From contig CAMIAK010000018.1 of NCBI GenBank assembly GCA_946222885.1, positions 1 through 37,836 of the forward strand: a DNA stretch of 37,836 bases, in the 5' to 3' direction. Below, piece by piece: positions 1-7,657 of this stretch (its first letter is position 1; every line of letters begins with the position of its first letter). A program made the translations under genes and the position numbers. Origin of the DNA: an uncultured Nesterenkonia sp. GTDB lineage: Bacteria > Actinomycetota > Actinomycetes > Actinomycetales > Micrococcaceae. Under the pieces are notes generated by a model. The model searched no databases. It had not been told where the DNA came from and saw only the letters and a list, made by a program, of their open reading frames with translations.

Positions 1-588
1 CTTCTTCGCTCATCCCATCGGTGCTGTAAACAACGTCAAGCCCCGCAACACCTAGGTGTTGGCATCACTACAGGTGATTTCGAGACAGCTGGACTCTTGG
101 AAGTGGAATGGGGGCCGTGGTCCAGCAATACAAGCCTCGATGAGCCGCAAATCACCACTAGGACAGTCGGGCCCGTCACGAACCTGAGATATGGGAATCA
201 TGTGATGGCACAGCTATGGATGAGGCTTTCCCCGGACAGTCATCCTGATATCGAACATGGGCGGGTGACACTTGAAGAGATTCATGTGGTCGGAGCGGAA
301 GATGTGCAGTCAGCGAGGGAAAATATTTCCTACGAAGTGTATGTCAGGGAGATTGACTCTGTTACAGGTTGTCAGTCATCGGGCAATGCGAGTAACCCGC
401 CTGCCACGGTCGGTGAACTTTTCGCTGCTGGAGATACCCTAAATGACATCGAACACGTCGAGGCGGCTGGTTTTGAACTGAGTCGCGACCAAACGACGCG
501 TATGTGCGCGCGCCTGATGCCGGACGGGCATGATCTGCTGCCCAACGAGTCGTTTGATGTGATCTTCGAATTTGCTCTGCGTCCGTAG
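1..588 (+). CDS. SipW-type signal-peptide family secreted protein, 5'-partial
   Basis: The frame is open from the window edge to the stop at 588. The first usable start inside it is TTG at 97, but recognisable protein begins upstream (GVGITTGDFETAG, about bases 55-93), so the gene is cut by the edge or broken there. The layout resembles actinobacterial proteins with SipW-type signal peptides. These have a TTGxF-like mature start, a beta-rich domain with a PxTNLRYGNHVMAQLWMRL strand, a SYEVYV strand before a Cys (VTGCQSS), and a terminal 'MCARLMPDG...FDVIFEFAL' strand resembling their C-terminal 'LCFEVTLP...' strand. Two cysteines could form a disulfide. Base composition is clearly lower in GC than in the purF region, suggesting foreign origin. 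The family call rests on pattern resemblance; an unrelated secreted beta-sandwich protein is the alternative. Confidence 0.5.
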   Translation, partial: LLRSSHRCCKQRQAPQHLGVGITTGDFETAGLLEVEWGPWSSNTSLDEPQITTRTVGPVTNLRYGNHVMAQLWMRLSPDSHPDIEHGRVTLEEIHVVGAEDVQSARENISYEVYVREIDSVTGCQSSGNASNPPATVGELFAAGDTLNDIEHVEAAGFELSRDQTTRMCARLMPDGHDLLPNESFDVIFEFALRP

Positions 589-751
589 CACCTCGACGGA
601 GATCTCCTCGATGAGCTGCCCCCGAGAGTGACCACCACGGACCGTCCAGCGCCCTCCTCTCCCGCAGCTGGTCAGTCCGCATCGCCAGCATACTCAGCTA
701 TTCCATATTTACCTTGAAGACTTTCTCTGACATGCGGTTTTTAGTAGTGGG
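589..751. other. intergenic stretch, no gene recognised
   Basis: No convincing gene is visible. Minus-strand frames through this stretch remain open but have no family signature and overlap the real gene on the other strand. A weak TTGAAG box at 714-719 and a TTTAGT box at 740-745, six bases before the GTG at 752, could belong to the promoter of the next gene, but their spacing (20) is poor. Confidence 0.3.
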
Positions 752-1102
752 GTGCCGAATCCGCGTCCCACTGCCGAGCAAGCCGCCGCCTTCGGCGAGC
801 GCCTGCGGCAGCTGCGCAAGGAGCGGCACTACTCGCTGGAGAAGGTCGCCCTGGAGGCAGACATCTCCCTGCAGCATCTGAGCCTGCTGGAGCGCGGCCT
901 GAGCGACCAGACCAAGCGCACTCCGGCGAATCCCCGGCTGGGCGTGCTCCTCCAGCTCGCCCGGACCCTTGAGGCCGACATCTCCGAGCTCATCGCCCCG
1001 CTGAGCAGCAGCACCCTGCAGAAGGCCGAGCGGGAGGTCGAGGACGCCGAGCGCCGGGCCGGCCCCGGGGAGCACCCCGCCCGCCGCGCAGACCGCGGCT
1101 GA
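752..1102 (+). CDS. XRE-family helix-turn-helix regulator
   Basis: This is a 116-residue protein starting at GTG 752. Residues about 12-68 form a Cro/C1-type helix-turn-helix domain: FGERLRQLRKERHYSLEKVA, then a recognition-helix region with SLQHLSLLERG, then the LGVLLQLARTLEADISELI helix typical of this family. The C-terminal 30 residues are charged and probably disordered. It is expected to bind DNA as a dimer. It lies just upstream of a ParDE-like pair, but about 80 bases separate them, so it may be an independent regulator rather than part of the toxin-antitoxin module. The start choice is moderately certain because no strong ribosome-binding site precedes it. The closeness of a TTTAGT box to the GTG would fit a leaderless transcript. 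Confidence 0.8.
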   Translation: MPNPRPTAEQAAAFGERLRQLRKERHYSLEKVALEADISLQHLSLLERGLSDQTKRTPANPRLGVLLQLARTLEADISELIAPLSSSTLQKAEREVEDAERRAGPGEHPARRADRG

Positions 1103-1181
1103 TTTCCACAGGCCAGCTCCCCCGCCTGGAACGCCCTCATCCCCAGGAGTACCCTGGGAGGAGACGCGGAGGAGGCGCAGA

Positions 1182-1463
1182 ATGGAAACCGCCAGGCAAC
1201 TCACCATCACACTGCCCGCAGACAAGGCAGAGGCCCTCGAACGCGCCGTCCAGCACGGCCTCTATGAGGATGAGTCGGAGGCGCTCCACGCAGGCCTCGA
1301 CGCCGCGCTGAGCCTGGATCACGACTTCGAAGAATGGCTGCGGTGCCGCGTAGCCCCCGTCTACGACAGACTGATGGACGATCCTTCCCAAGCCCTCTCC
1401 GCCGACGAGGTGCAGGCGCACCTGGATCATCGGCGCCGCAGCCGCCGCCCGGACGCAGCGTGA
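1182..1463 (+). CDS. ParD-like ribbon-helix-helix antitoxin
   Basis: This is a 93-residue protein. The N-terminal RQLTITLPADKAEALERAV segment is a typical ribbon-helix-helix strand and first helix, followed by YEDESEALHAGLDAAL as the second helix. The charged C-terminal half would wrap the toxin. The start at ATG 1182 is well supported by a purine-rich GGAGGAGG-type ribosome-binding site a few bases upstream. Its TGA stop overlaps the GTG start of the next gene (GTGA), so the pair is translationally coupled, as is usual in parDE operons. Its expected role is to neutralise the RelE/ParE-fold toxin and repress the operon. The family is seen in the sequence; the partner assignment follows from the overlap. 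Confidence 0.8.
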   Translation: METARQLTITLPADKAEALERAVQHGLYEDESEALHAGLDAALSLDHDFEEWLRCRVAPVYDRLMDDPSQALSADEVQAHLDHRRRSRRPDAA

Positions 1464-1786
1464 CCACCCTGCGCGTCGTCTTTTCCTCTGAAGCTCTGGA
1501 CGACCTGCTCGGCCTCGAAGAGAATCTCATCGAATACACCGGCTCAGCTCCGTTCGCGGAAGCTTTCGTACAGCGGCTCAAAGAGTTCTGCGACCGGACC
1601 GGAATGTTTCCGCGCTCCGGGAAGCCCATCCACCTCGAAGGACGGCCTCTTCGCGTGGTCACCTTCGAAAAGCGCTATCGGGTGCTGTACACACTGCGAA
1701 ACGATCAGGTCTTCATCCTCGGCATCCACCACGTCAAGCGTGAGCTGAGCACAGCGGGACAGAAGGTGCTCCACCATCTGCCTTAG
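1460..1786 (+). CDS. RelE/ParE-superfamily toxin
   Basis: This 108-residue protein starts at the GTG overlapping the antitoxin stop. An upstream in-frame start at 1334 would run inside the antitoxin gene and is rejected. The sequence follows the ParE plan: an initial beta strand (LRVVFSSEA), two helices (ALDDLLGLEENLIEY and FAEAFVQRLKEFCDR), the FPRSGKP turn, then strands LRVVTFEKRYRVLY and DQVFILGIHHVKRE. The conserved Arg/Tyr strand and the late HHVKRE segment are where this superfamily binds its target. ParE members poison DNA gyrase and RelE members cleave ribosome-bound mRNA; the sequence alone does not decide which. The complete pair looks functional. Confidence 0.8.
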   Translation: MTTLRVVFSSEALDDLLGLEENLIEYTGSAPFAEAFVQRLKEFCDRTGMFPRSGKPIHLEGRPLRVVTFEKRYRVLYTLRNDQVFILGIHHVKRELSTAGQKVLHHLP

Positions 1787-1789
1787 ACT
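1784..1789 (+). promoter_or_regulatory. candidate -10 box (TAGACT) for a leaderless start
   Basis: TAGACT ends six bases before the ATG at 1796. Transcription would then begin at or near the start codon, and no Shine-Dalgarno sequence is present in between. No good -35 hexamer is seen 16-18 bases upstream. The same hexamer occupies the same position before the gene at 36085. Confidence 0.4.
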
Positions 1790-1795
1790 GGACCC

Positions 1796-2128
1796 ATGTC
1801 TTCTCGCGAGCCGGCGTCCGACGGCCAGACAGCACAGGGCCACCACGACCACCAGGCCGACCGCCAGGTGAGGCTCCGTCCCACCCCCAAGCTGGTCCCC
1901 TTCCTGGTGAGCGGGGTCCTGGCGGCACTCGCGATCGCCGTCGTCGTCGTGATCATCACCGGGCCGGCGGAGGACTACACCCCGGCCGCCTCGGTCGGCT
2001 ACCTCACCTTCGTGCTCTCCCTGGCCACCGTCTCCGTCTCGGCCATCGTCTGGCTGTTCCTGGAGCGGCGCTCCCGCCAGCACATCCGCACCTACTCCGC
2101 GACAAGGACTCAGAATGACCCGAGCTGA
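1796..2128 (+). CDS. small two-helix membrane protein upstream of purF
   Basis: This is a 110-residue protein of unknown function. The N-terminal 30 residues are hydrophilic and His/Gln-rich. Two hydrophobic segments follow, about residues 33-55 (LVPFLVSGVLAALAIAVVVVIITG) and 65-90 (VGYLTFVLSLATVSVSAIVWLF), and the C-terminus is basic. This predicts a small integral membrane protein with both ends on the cytoplasmic side. Its end overlaps the start of purF by 14 bases, so the two are probably cotranscribed and translationally coupled. Short membrane proteins next to purF occur in other actinobacteria, but no purine role is established. A TAGACT box six bases before the ATG suggests a leaderless mRNA. 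Confidence 0.65.
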   Translation: MSSREPASDGQTAQGHHDHQADRQVRLRPTPKLVPFLVSGVLAALAIAVVVVIITGPAEDYTPAASVGYLTFVLSLATVSVSAIVWLFLERRSRQHIRTYSATRTQNDPS

Positions 2129-3683
2129 CGGTCGGCTCAACCACAACCTCCTCGACGAGGACCCCCTTCCGCAGGACGAATGTGGGGTCTTCGGCGTCTG
2201 GGCCCCCGGCGAAGAGGTCTCCAAGCTCACCTACTACGGGCTCTACGCGCTGCAGCACCGCGGCCAGGAGTCGGCCGGGATCGCCGCCTCCGACGGCCGC
2301 TCCATCCGGGTCTACAAGGACATCGGGCTGGTCTCCCAGGTCTTCGACGAATCCACGCTGACTGCGCTGAACGGCCACATCGCCGTCGGGCACTGCCGCT
2401 ACTCCACCACCGGCGGCAACCAGTGGTCCAACGCCCAGCCGACCCTGGGCGACACCCCGCATGGAACCGTCGCGCTGGGCCACAACGGCAACCTCACCAA
2501 CTCCGCCGACCTCTACGACAGGCTGGTCGAGCGCCACGGGACCAAGCCCTCCTTCGGGGAGCTCGGCCACGGCAACACCACCGACACCGCCCTGGTCACC
2601 GCCCTGCTGAAGGACCAGCCCGGCGAGGACCTGGAGGAGCAGGCGCTGAACCTGCTGCCCACCCTGAAGGGCGCCTTCTGCCTGGTCTTCATGACCGAGA
2701 ACACCCTCTACGCCGCCCGCGACCCGCAGGGCGTGCGCCCGCTGGTCCTGGGCCGGCTGGAGCGCGGATGGGTCGTCGCCTCCGAGCAGTCCGCCCTGGC
2801 CACCGTGGGCGCCTCCGTGATCCGGGAGATCGAGCCCGGCGAGTTCATCGCCATCGACGCCGACGGCGTCCGCTCCCACCGGTTCGCCGCCGCGGACCCC
2901 AAGCGGTGCGTGTTCGAATACGTCTACCTGGCCCGCCCGGACGCGAACATCAACGGCCGGTCCGTCTACGAGTCCCGCGTGGAGATGGGCCGCCAGCTGG
3001 CCCGCGAGGACACCCACGACGCCGACATCGTCATCCCCGTGCCCGAGTCCGGCACCCCGGCCGCCGTCGGGTACGCCGAAGAGTCCGGGCTGCCCTTCGC
3101 CCAGGGGTTCATCAAGAACTCCTACGTGGGGCGGACCTTCATCCAGCCCAGCCAGACGCTGCGGCAGCTGGGCATCCGGCTCAAGCTCAACGTGCAGGCC
3201 CACGTGGTCAAGGACAAGCGGGTGGTGGTCGTGGACGACTCCATCGTGCGCGGCAACACCCAGCGGGCCATCGTGCGGATGCTCAAGGAGGCGGGCGCCA
3301 AGGAGGTCCACGTGAAGATCTCCTCCCCGCCGATCAAATGGCCCTGCTTCTACGGCATCGACTTCGCCACCCGCGCGGAGCTGATCGCCAACGGCGCCAC
3401 CATGGACCAGATCACCCAGGCCGTGGGCGCCGATTCGCTGGCCTACATCTCCGAGGACGGCATGATCGCCGCCACCGGGCAGCCCCGGTCCAGCCTGTGC
3501 ACCGCCTGCTTCTCCGGGCAGTACCCCATCGAACTGCCGCCCGAGGACCGGCGCGGCAAGATGCTGCTGGAGCAGCCCGCCCTGCCGGGCATGTACAAGC
3601 GCGTCCAGACCGGCTGCGAGCCCGGCCCGGACTCCGAGTTCGAGCTCGATGAGACAGAACGCCCCTTGAAAGAGAAGGTCTGA
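2115..3683 (+). CDS. purF: amidophosphoribosyltransferase
   Basis: PurF catalyses the committed step of purine synthesis, turning PRPP and glutamine into 5-phosphoribosylamine. The 522-residue protein carries an N-terminal propeptide (residues 1-22) before the catalytic Cys23 in DECGVFG. The glutaminase (Ntn hydrolase) domain follows with YYGLYALQHRGQESAGIA and GHCRYSTTGG. The phosphoribosyltransferase domain has the PRPP loop VVVVDDSIVRGNTQR. Cysteines in RCVFEY, PCFYGID and LCTACF match the four ligands of the 4Fe-4S cluster known from Bacillus-type PurF. Together with the cleavable propeptide this places it in that oxygen-sensitive class. The start overlaps the upstream membrane protein gene and purM follows eight bases after the stop. 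Confidence 0.97.
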   Translation: MTRADGRLNHNLLDEDPLPQDECGVFGVWAPGEEVSKLTYYGLYALQHRGQESAGIAASDGRSIRVYKDIGLVSQVFDESTLTALNGHIAVGHCRYSTTGGNQWSNAQPTLGDTPHGTVALGHNGNLTNSADLYDRLVERHGTKPSFGELGHGNTTDTALVTALLKDQPGEDLEEQALNLLPTLKGAFCLVFMTENTLYAARDPQGVRPLVLGRLERGWVVASEQSALATVGASVIREIEPGEFIAIDADGVRSHRFAAADPKRCVFEYVYLARPDANINGRSVYESRVEMGRQLAREDTHDADIVIPVPESGTPAAVGYAEESGLPFAQGFIKNSYVGRTFIQPSQTLRQLGIRLKLNVQAHVVKDKRVVVVDDSIVRGNTQRAIVRMLKEAGAKEVHVKISSPPIKWPCFYGIDFATRAELIANGATMDQITQAVGADSLAYISEDGMIAATGQPRSSLCTACFSGQYPIELPPEDRRGKMLLEQPALPGMYKRVQTGCEPGPDSEFELDETERPLKEKV

Positions 3684-3691
3684 ACCGCCCC

Positions 3692-4837
3692 ATGACTGAG
3701 CCCATCACGTACGCGTCCGCCGGTGTGGACGTCGAAGCCGGGGACCGCGCCGTCGAGCTGATGAAGGCGCATATCGAAGCCACCCACGGTCCCCAGGTGA
3801 TGGGCGGCGTCGGGGCCTTCGCGGGGCTGTTCGACGCCTCGGAGCTGAAGCGGCTGCCCGCGCCCCTGCTGGCCACCTCCACCGACGGCGTGGGCACCAA
3901 GGTCGCCATCGCCCAGGCGATGGACAAGCACGACACCATCGGCTTCGACCTGGTGGGCATGGTGGTGGACGACATCGTGGTCATGGGTGCGAAGCCGCTG
4001 TTCATGACCGACTACATCGCCTGCGGCAAGGTGGAGCCGGCGCGGATCGCCGACATCGTCTCCGGGGTGGCGAAGGCCGCCGCCGAGACGGGCACCGCAC
4101 TGGTCGGCGGGGAGACCGCCGAGCACCCGGGCCTGCTGGGCGAGCACGAGTACGACGTCGCCGGTGCGGCCACCGGCGTGGTGGACGCCTCCGCAGTGCT
4201 CGGCCCGGAGCGGGTGCGCGCCGGTGACGTGGTCATCGGCATGGCCTCCTCCGGCATCCACTCCAACGGCTATTCGCTGGTGCGCCGCGTGATCTCCTCC
4301 GCCGGTTGGGACTACAGCCGCGAGGTCCCGGAGTTCGGCCGCACCCTGGGCGAGGAGCTGTTGGAGCCCACCCGTCTCTACACCCAGCCCTGTCTCGACC
4401 TGATCACCGCTCTCAACGGAGATCCGGCGGAGGGTGAGGTCTCCCCCGAGGCCACGGTGCGCGGGTTCAGCCACGTGACCGGCGGCGGCCTGGCGGCCAA
4501 CCTGGCCCGCGTGCTGCCGCACGGCCTGATGGCCGCCGTGGACCGCTCCAGCTGGTCCTGGCCGGCGGTGTTCTCCGTGATCGCCGAACTGGGCTCCGTG
4601 CCGCAGGCCGACCTGGAGCGCACCCTGAACCTGGGCGTGGGGATGGTCGCCGTCGTCGCCGCGGAGAAGGCCGACGACGCCGTCGCCCACCTCAACGCCG
4701 CGGGCCAGACCGCCTGGGTGATGGGCGAGGTCAGCGAGTACTCCCCGGAGGACGTCTCCGGCGCGGGCGATGACTTCGTCCAGGGCGCCAAGGGCGTGGA
4801 CGGCGGCGGCGTGCTGCTGCGCGGCAGCTACGCCTGA
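3692..4837 (+). CDS. purM: phosphoribosylformylglycinamidine cyclo-ligase (AIR synthetase)
   Basis: PurM closes the imidazole ring: it converts FGAM plus ATP to aminoimidazole ribonucleotide in the purine pathway, as a cytoplasmic homodimer. The 381-residue sequence has the family landmarks. These include the YASAGVDVEAGDRAVELMK start, STDGVGTKVAIA, DDIVVMGAKPLFMTDYIA, LVGGETAEHPG, the glycine-rich ASSGIHSNGYSLVRRV segment, and HVTGGGLAANLARVLP near the C-terminal domain. It follows purF by eight bases, with a GAGAAGG purine stretch inside the end of purF serving as ribosome-binding site. A strong palindrome lies just after its stop and probably ends the purF-purM transcript. Confidence 0.97.
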   Translation: MTEPITYASAGVDVEAGDRAVELMKAHIEATHGPQVMGGVGAFAGLFDASELKRLPAPLLATSTDGVGTKVAIAQAMDKHDTIGFDLVGMVVDDIVVMGAKPLFMTDYIACGKVEPARIADIVSGVAKAAAETGTALVGGETAEHPGLLGEHEYDVAGAATGVVDASAVLGPERVRAGDVVIGMASSGIHSNGYSLVRRVISSAGWDYSREVPEFGRTLGEELLEPTRLYTQPCLDLITALNGDPAEGEVSPEATVRGFSHVTGGGLAANLARVLPHGLMAAVDRSSWSWPAVFSVIAELGSVPQADLERTLNLGVGMVAVVAAEKADDAVAHLNAAGQTAWVMGEVSEYSPEDVSGAGDDFVQGAKGVDGGGVLLRGSYA

Positions 4838-4860
4838 GGTTCCCCTCCTCACGGAGGAGT

Positions 4861-4922
4861 CGAGCGGGGTTTCCGCCCTTATGAGAGCCGAAATCGGCTG
4901 AAAAGGGCGGAAACCCCGCTCG
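4861..4922. repeat. palindromic repeat family A, copy 1 (likely terminator after purM)
   Basis: Perfect 20-bp inverted arms at 4861-4880 and 4903-4922 flank a 22-bp centre that itself holds the small hairpin AGCCGA/TCGGCT. The arm core is CGGGGTTTCCGCCCTT. It is related to the element at 14813-14882: both share GGGGTTTC-[CG]-GCCCTT arms, and the centres align when one copy is inverted. It can fold as a bidirectional terminator between purM and the nucleoside hydrolase gene, but its recurrence marks it as a dispersed repeat. Confidence 0.8.
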
Positions 4923-4940
4923 AAACGTCAGAATGGAGGC

Positions 4941-6005
4941 ATGACCTCCATCCCGCTGTTCCTGGACTGTGACCCCGGCATCGACGACGCCGTCGCTCTC
5001 GGGCATCTCTTCTGCCAGACCGATGTGGAGGTCGCCGGGATCGCGGCCAGCGGCGGGAACGTCTCCACGGAACAGACCGTGCGCAACACCCTGGGCTGGC
5101 TCCGGCTGGCCGGACGCACCGATCTTCCCGTGCATCCCGGGGTCGAGCACCCGCTGGCCGGTGAGTCCGAATACGCCGAGGAGACCCACGGGGACACCGG
5201 CGCGGGCTACGCCCAGCTCCCCGACGACGCCGGCCACCACCGTGCCGGCAGCACCGGCCCCGACACCAGCACCCACCGGCCCAGCCCCCTCAGCGCCGCC
5301 CAGGCCTGGGCGGACGCGGCCCGGAAGCACCCGGGCGAGCTGATCGGCGTCGTCACCGGCCCCTGTACCAACCTGGCGCTCGCGCTGGAGATCGAACCCG
5401 AACTACCGCGGCTGCTCCGCCGGCTGTTCATCATGGGCGGGGCCTTCAACTACCGCGGCAACACCCGGCCCACCACCGAATGGAACATCACCTATGACCC
5501 GGAGTCCGCAGCCCGCGTGATCGGCGCCTTCGGCGAAGCCGCCCACACCCACGGGACCCATCTGCCGGTGCTCGGGCCCATCGAAGCCACCGAGGCGGTC
5601 GCCATGACCCCCGATCGGCTGCAGCGGATCACCTCCGCGCAGACCACCCCGCAGTGGAGCGCCTTCCTCCACCAGCTCGCCGAGGCGCTGCGCTTCTACT
5701 TCGAGTTCCATGAGGCCGACGGCCACGGCTACCTCGCCCATATCCACGATCCCTATGTGCTCGCCGCCGCCGTGGAATGGGCGCGCAATTCGCCAGCCCG
5801 CCCGGAACCCGGCATAATCCCATGGGCTGAGACTGCGACGGCGCCGGTCGGCGTCGAGCTCACCGGCACCCTGACCCGCGGCGAGACCGTGGCCGATTGG
5901 CTGGGCCGCTGGGACCGCCCGGCGAACGCGGAGATCATCCGGCGCATCGACGCCGAGGCCTTCCTCAGCCACCTGACCGGATCACTCATGAGAGGACCAC
6001 TATGA
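4941..6005 (+). CDS. nucleoside hydrolase (IUNH family)
   Basis: This 354-residue enzyme of the inosine-uridine nucleoside N-ribohydrolase family cleaves nucleosides to base and ribose. The hallmark LDCDPGIDDAVAL near residues 8-20 supplies the calcium-binding aspartates. TGPCTNLALALEIEPEL and FIMGGAF...TTEWNITYDPESA are the further family blocks that contact calcium and ribose, and HIHDPYVLAA holds the C-terminal active-site His/Asp pair. It starts at ATG 4941; a CAGAAT box ends six bases upstream, and a GGAGG lies too close (one base) to act normally, so a leaderless start is possible. Its stop overlaps the start of the ECF S-component gene (ATGA). This coupling suggests that it processes what the transporter imports. 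Exact nucleoside preference cannot be read from sequence. Confidence 0.93.
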   Translation: MTSIPLFLDCDPGIDDAVALGHLFCQTDVEVAGIAASGGNVSTEQTVRNTLGWLRLAGRTDLPVHPGVEHPLAGESEYAEETHGDTGAGYAQLPDDAGHHRAGSTGPDTSTHRPSPLSAAQAWADAARKHPGELIGVVTGPCTNLALALEIEPELPRLLRRLFIMGGAFNYRGNTRPTTEWNITYDPESAARVIGAFGEAAHTHGTHLPVLGPIEATEAVAMTPDRLQRITSAQTTPQWSAFLHQLAEALRFYFEFHEADGHGYLAHIHDPYVLAAAVEWARNSPARPEPGIIPWAETATAPVGVELTGTLTRGETVADWLGRWDRPANAEIIRRIDAEAFLSHLTGSLMRGPL

Positions 6006-6841
6006 CCACCCCTGATACTGCCTCTGGGCAGGGGTCCGCTGCTTCGGCCGCGGATCCCGGAGAAACCCCGAAGCCCCCCGCCTGGACGCTGGTCGCCATC
6101 GCCGCCGGCGCCCTCTTCATCATCATCACCTACGCCCAGGTCCTCCTGGCCCAGCCCGCCACCGTCCCCGAGGAGCTGGACAACACCTCCCTCGGCGTCA
6201 TGGCCGGCTACCTGACCGGCGGCGCGCTCATCGCAGCCGGCACACTCCCCCGCATCCCGCGCAGCATCATCGCCCTGATGCCCGCAGCGATCGCACTGAA
6301 CATCGTGGTCGGCCAGATCGTCGGCACGATGACCCCCATCCCCCTCTACCTGGACTCCCTGGGCACCGTGGTGGTCGGCGTGATCGCCGGGCCCGCGGCC
6401 GGAGCCCTCACCGGGATCCTCACCAACGTCATCTGGGGCGTCACCATCAACCCCACCGTCATCTTCTTCACCGCCGGAGCCGCCTTCATCGGCGCTGCCG
6501 CAGGGTGGGCAGCCCGAATCGGCGCCTTCCGCGCCGTCTGGTGGGCCGTGATCGCCGGTGCGGTCGCAGGGATCCCCGCAGGTGCCCTCGGCGCCCCGGT
6601 CGCGGCCTATATGTTCGGCGGAGGACTGGGCGTGGGAACCGGCGGCGTCGTCGCGACCTTCCAGGCAGCCGGGCTGGAGATGCTCCACGCCACCACGCTG
6701 CAGAGCCTGGCCTCCGACACTGCGGACAAGGCGATCATCTTCCTGCTGGCGTTCCTGGTGCTGTGGGCGCTGCCCAGGCGCATCCTGGGCCGCTATCCCT
6801 TCACCCGGCACTCGCTGGCCGGCCGCACCGCCCGCCGCTGA
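6002..6841 (+). CDS. ECF transporter S component (substrate-binding membrane subunit)
   Basis: This is a 279-residue membrane protein with about six hydrophobic segments after a 26-residue hydrophilic N-terminus. The block PIPLYLDSLGTVVVGVIAGP, followed by GALTGILTNVIWG, is characteristic of a class of energy-coupling-factor S components. These bind a small nutrient and dock on the EcfT/EcfA module. The ATG at 6002 overlaps the nucleoside hydrolase stop; a longer frame beginning at 5897 lies inside that gene and is rejected. The genes for EcfT and the ATPases follow directly, so this is a complete dedicated (group I) ECF system. Substrate is inferred from the coupled hydrolase to be a nucleoside or related base. 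Vitamins or other pyrimidine-like compounds remain possible. Confidence 0.85.
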   Translation: MTTPDTASGQGSAASAADPGETPKPPAWTLVAIAAGALFIIITYAQVLLAQPATVPEELDNTSLGVMAGYLTGGALIAAGTLPRIPRSIIALMPAAIALNIVVGQIVGTMTPIPLYLDSLGTVVVGVIAGPAAGALTGILTNVIWGVTINPTVIFFTAGAAFIGAAAGWAARIGAFRAVWWAVIAGAVAGIPAGALGAPVAAYMFGGGLGVGTGGVVATFQAAGLEMLHATTLQSLASDTADKAIIFLLAFLVLWALPRRILGRYPFTRHSLAGRTARR

Positions 6842-7657
6842 ATGCCCCGCCCGCGCGGACTGCATCCCGCCACCGAGCTGATCCTGCTGCTGAGCGGGCT
6901 GCTGCTGGTCTACGGGATTCCCTCACCGCTGGTCCCTGCCGCCGTGCTGCTGTGCGCCGCGGCAGGGGCGGCGGTCTCCGCGCGGGCGGGCTTCGGCCGC
7001 TGGCTGCTGACCCTGGTGGTGCTGGCCGGGCCCATGCTGGTCATGGTCACCATCATCCAGGGACTCTTCTACCCCGGCGAGGACGTCACCGTGCTCTGGG
7101 AGGCCGGTCCCGCCGCCGTCACCGTGGAAGGGCTGGCCGTGGCCCTGCAGCTGTGGCTGCGGGTGGCCGCGATGATCGGCGTCTGCGCGCTCTTCGCCTT
7201 CAGCTCCGACTCCGCCCGGGTCTTCGACGGCATGCTCCGGCTGCGCCTGCCGGTGAGCGTGGCCTACGTCTGCTCGGCGGCGATGAGCCTCATCCCGCTG
7301 CTGCGCCGGCGCACCGCTGAGGCCCTCTCGGCGCGGGCCGCCCGCGGCTGGGACACCGCGCGGCTGGGCACCCGTCTGCGTCTGATGCCCGGCATCCTGG
7401 CCGGACTCTTCACCTCCTCGCTGGTCCAGCTGGACCAGCGGCATGACACCCTCGCCCAGCGCGGCTTCGGACAGTCCCCGAGGCCGGCCCCGCTGCAGGA
7501 GCATCCCGACGGCGGCGCCCAGCGGCTGCTGCGCTGGGGCGCTCCGGTGATGGCCGGGGCGCTGGTGGCGGCGTCGCTGGCTGATCTGCTCCCGCTGCCC
7601 TCCGCCTCCGATCTGCTGGCGGCGTTCGGCTTCGACACAGGAGGCGCCGATGCGTGA
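6842..7657 (+). CDS. ECF transporter transmembrane component EcfT
   Basis: This is a 271-residue integral membrane protein that couples the ATPases to the S component. Hydrophobic segments cluster at residues 10-65 and 90-155. The cytoplasmic coupling region contains AARGWD (the first Ala-Arg-Gly motif) and AQRGFG (the second, variant motif). Both are known EcfT contact points with the ATPase grooves. It begins immediately after the TGA of the S-component gene and its end overlaps the ATPase gene by eight bases, so the four genes form one operon. No separate promoter is visible. Confidence 0.88.
   Translation: MPRPRGLHPATELILLLSGLLLVYGIPSPLVPAAVLLCAAAGAAVSARAGFGRWLLTLVVLAGPMLVMVTIIQGLFYPGEDVTVLWEAGPAAVTVEGLAVALQLWLRVAAMIGVCALFAFSSDSARVFDGMLRLRLPVSVAYVCSAAMSLIPLLRRRTAEALSARAARGWDTARLGTRLRLMPGILAGLFTSSLVQLDQRHDTLAQRGFGQSPRPAPLQEHPDGGAQRLLRWGAPVMAGALVAASLADLLPLPSASDLLAAFGFDTGGADA

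Noticed and set aside
2004..3311. Long minus-strand open frame opposite purF
   Set aside because: It is the antisense of purF with low-complexity Gly/Val/Asp composition, caused by high-GC codon bias.
4838..4940. Riboswitch between purM and the nucleoside hydrolase gene
   Set aside because: The gap is almost completely filled by the palindrome; no known purine or thiamine aptamer core was recognised.
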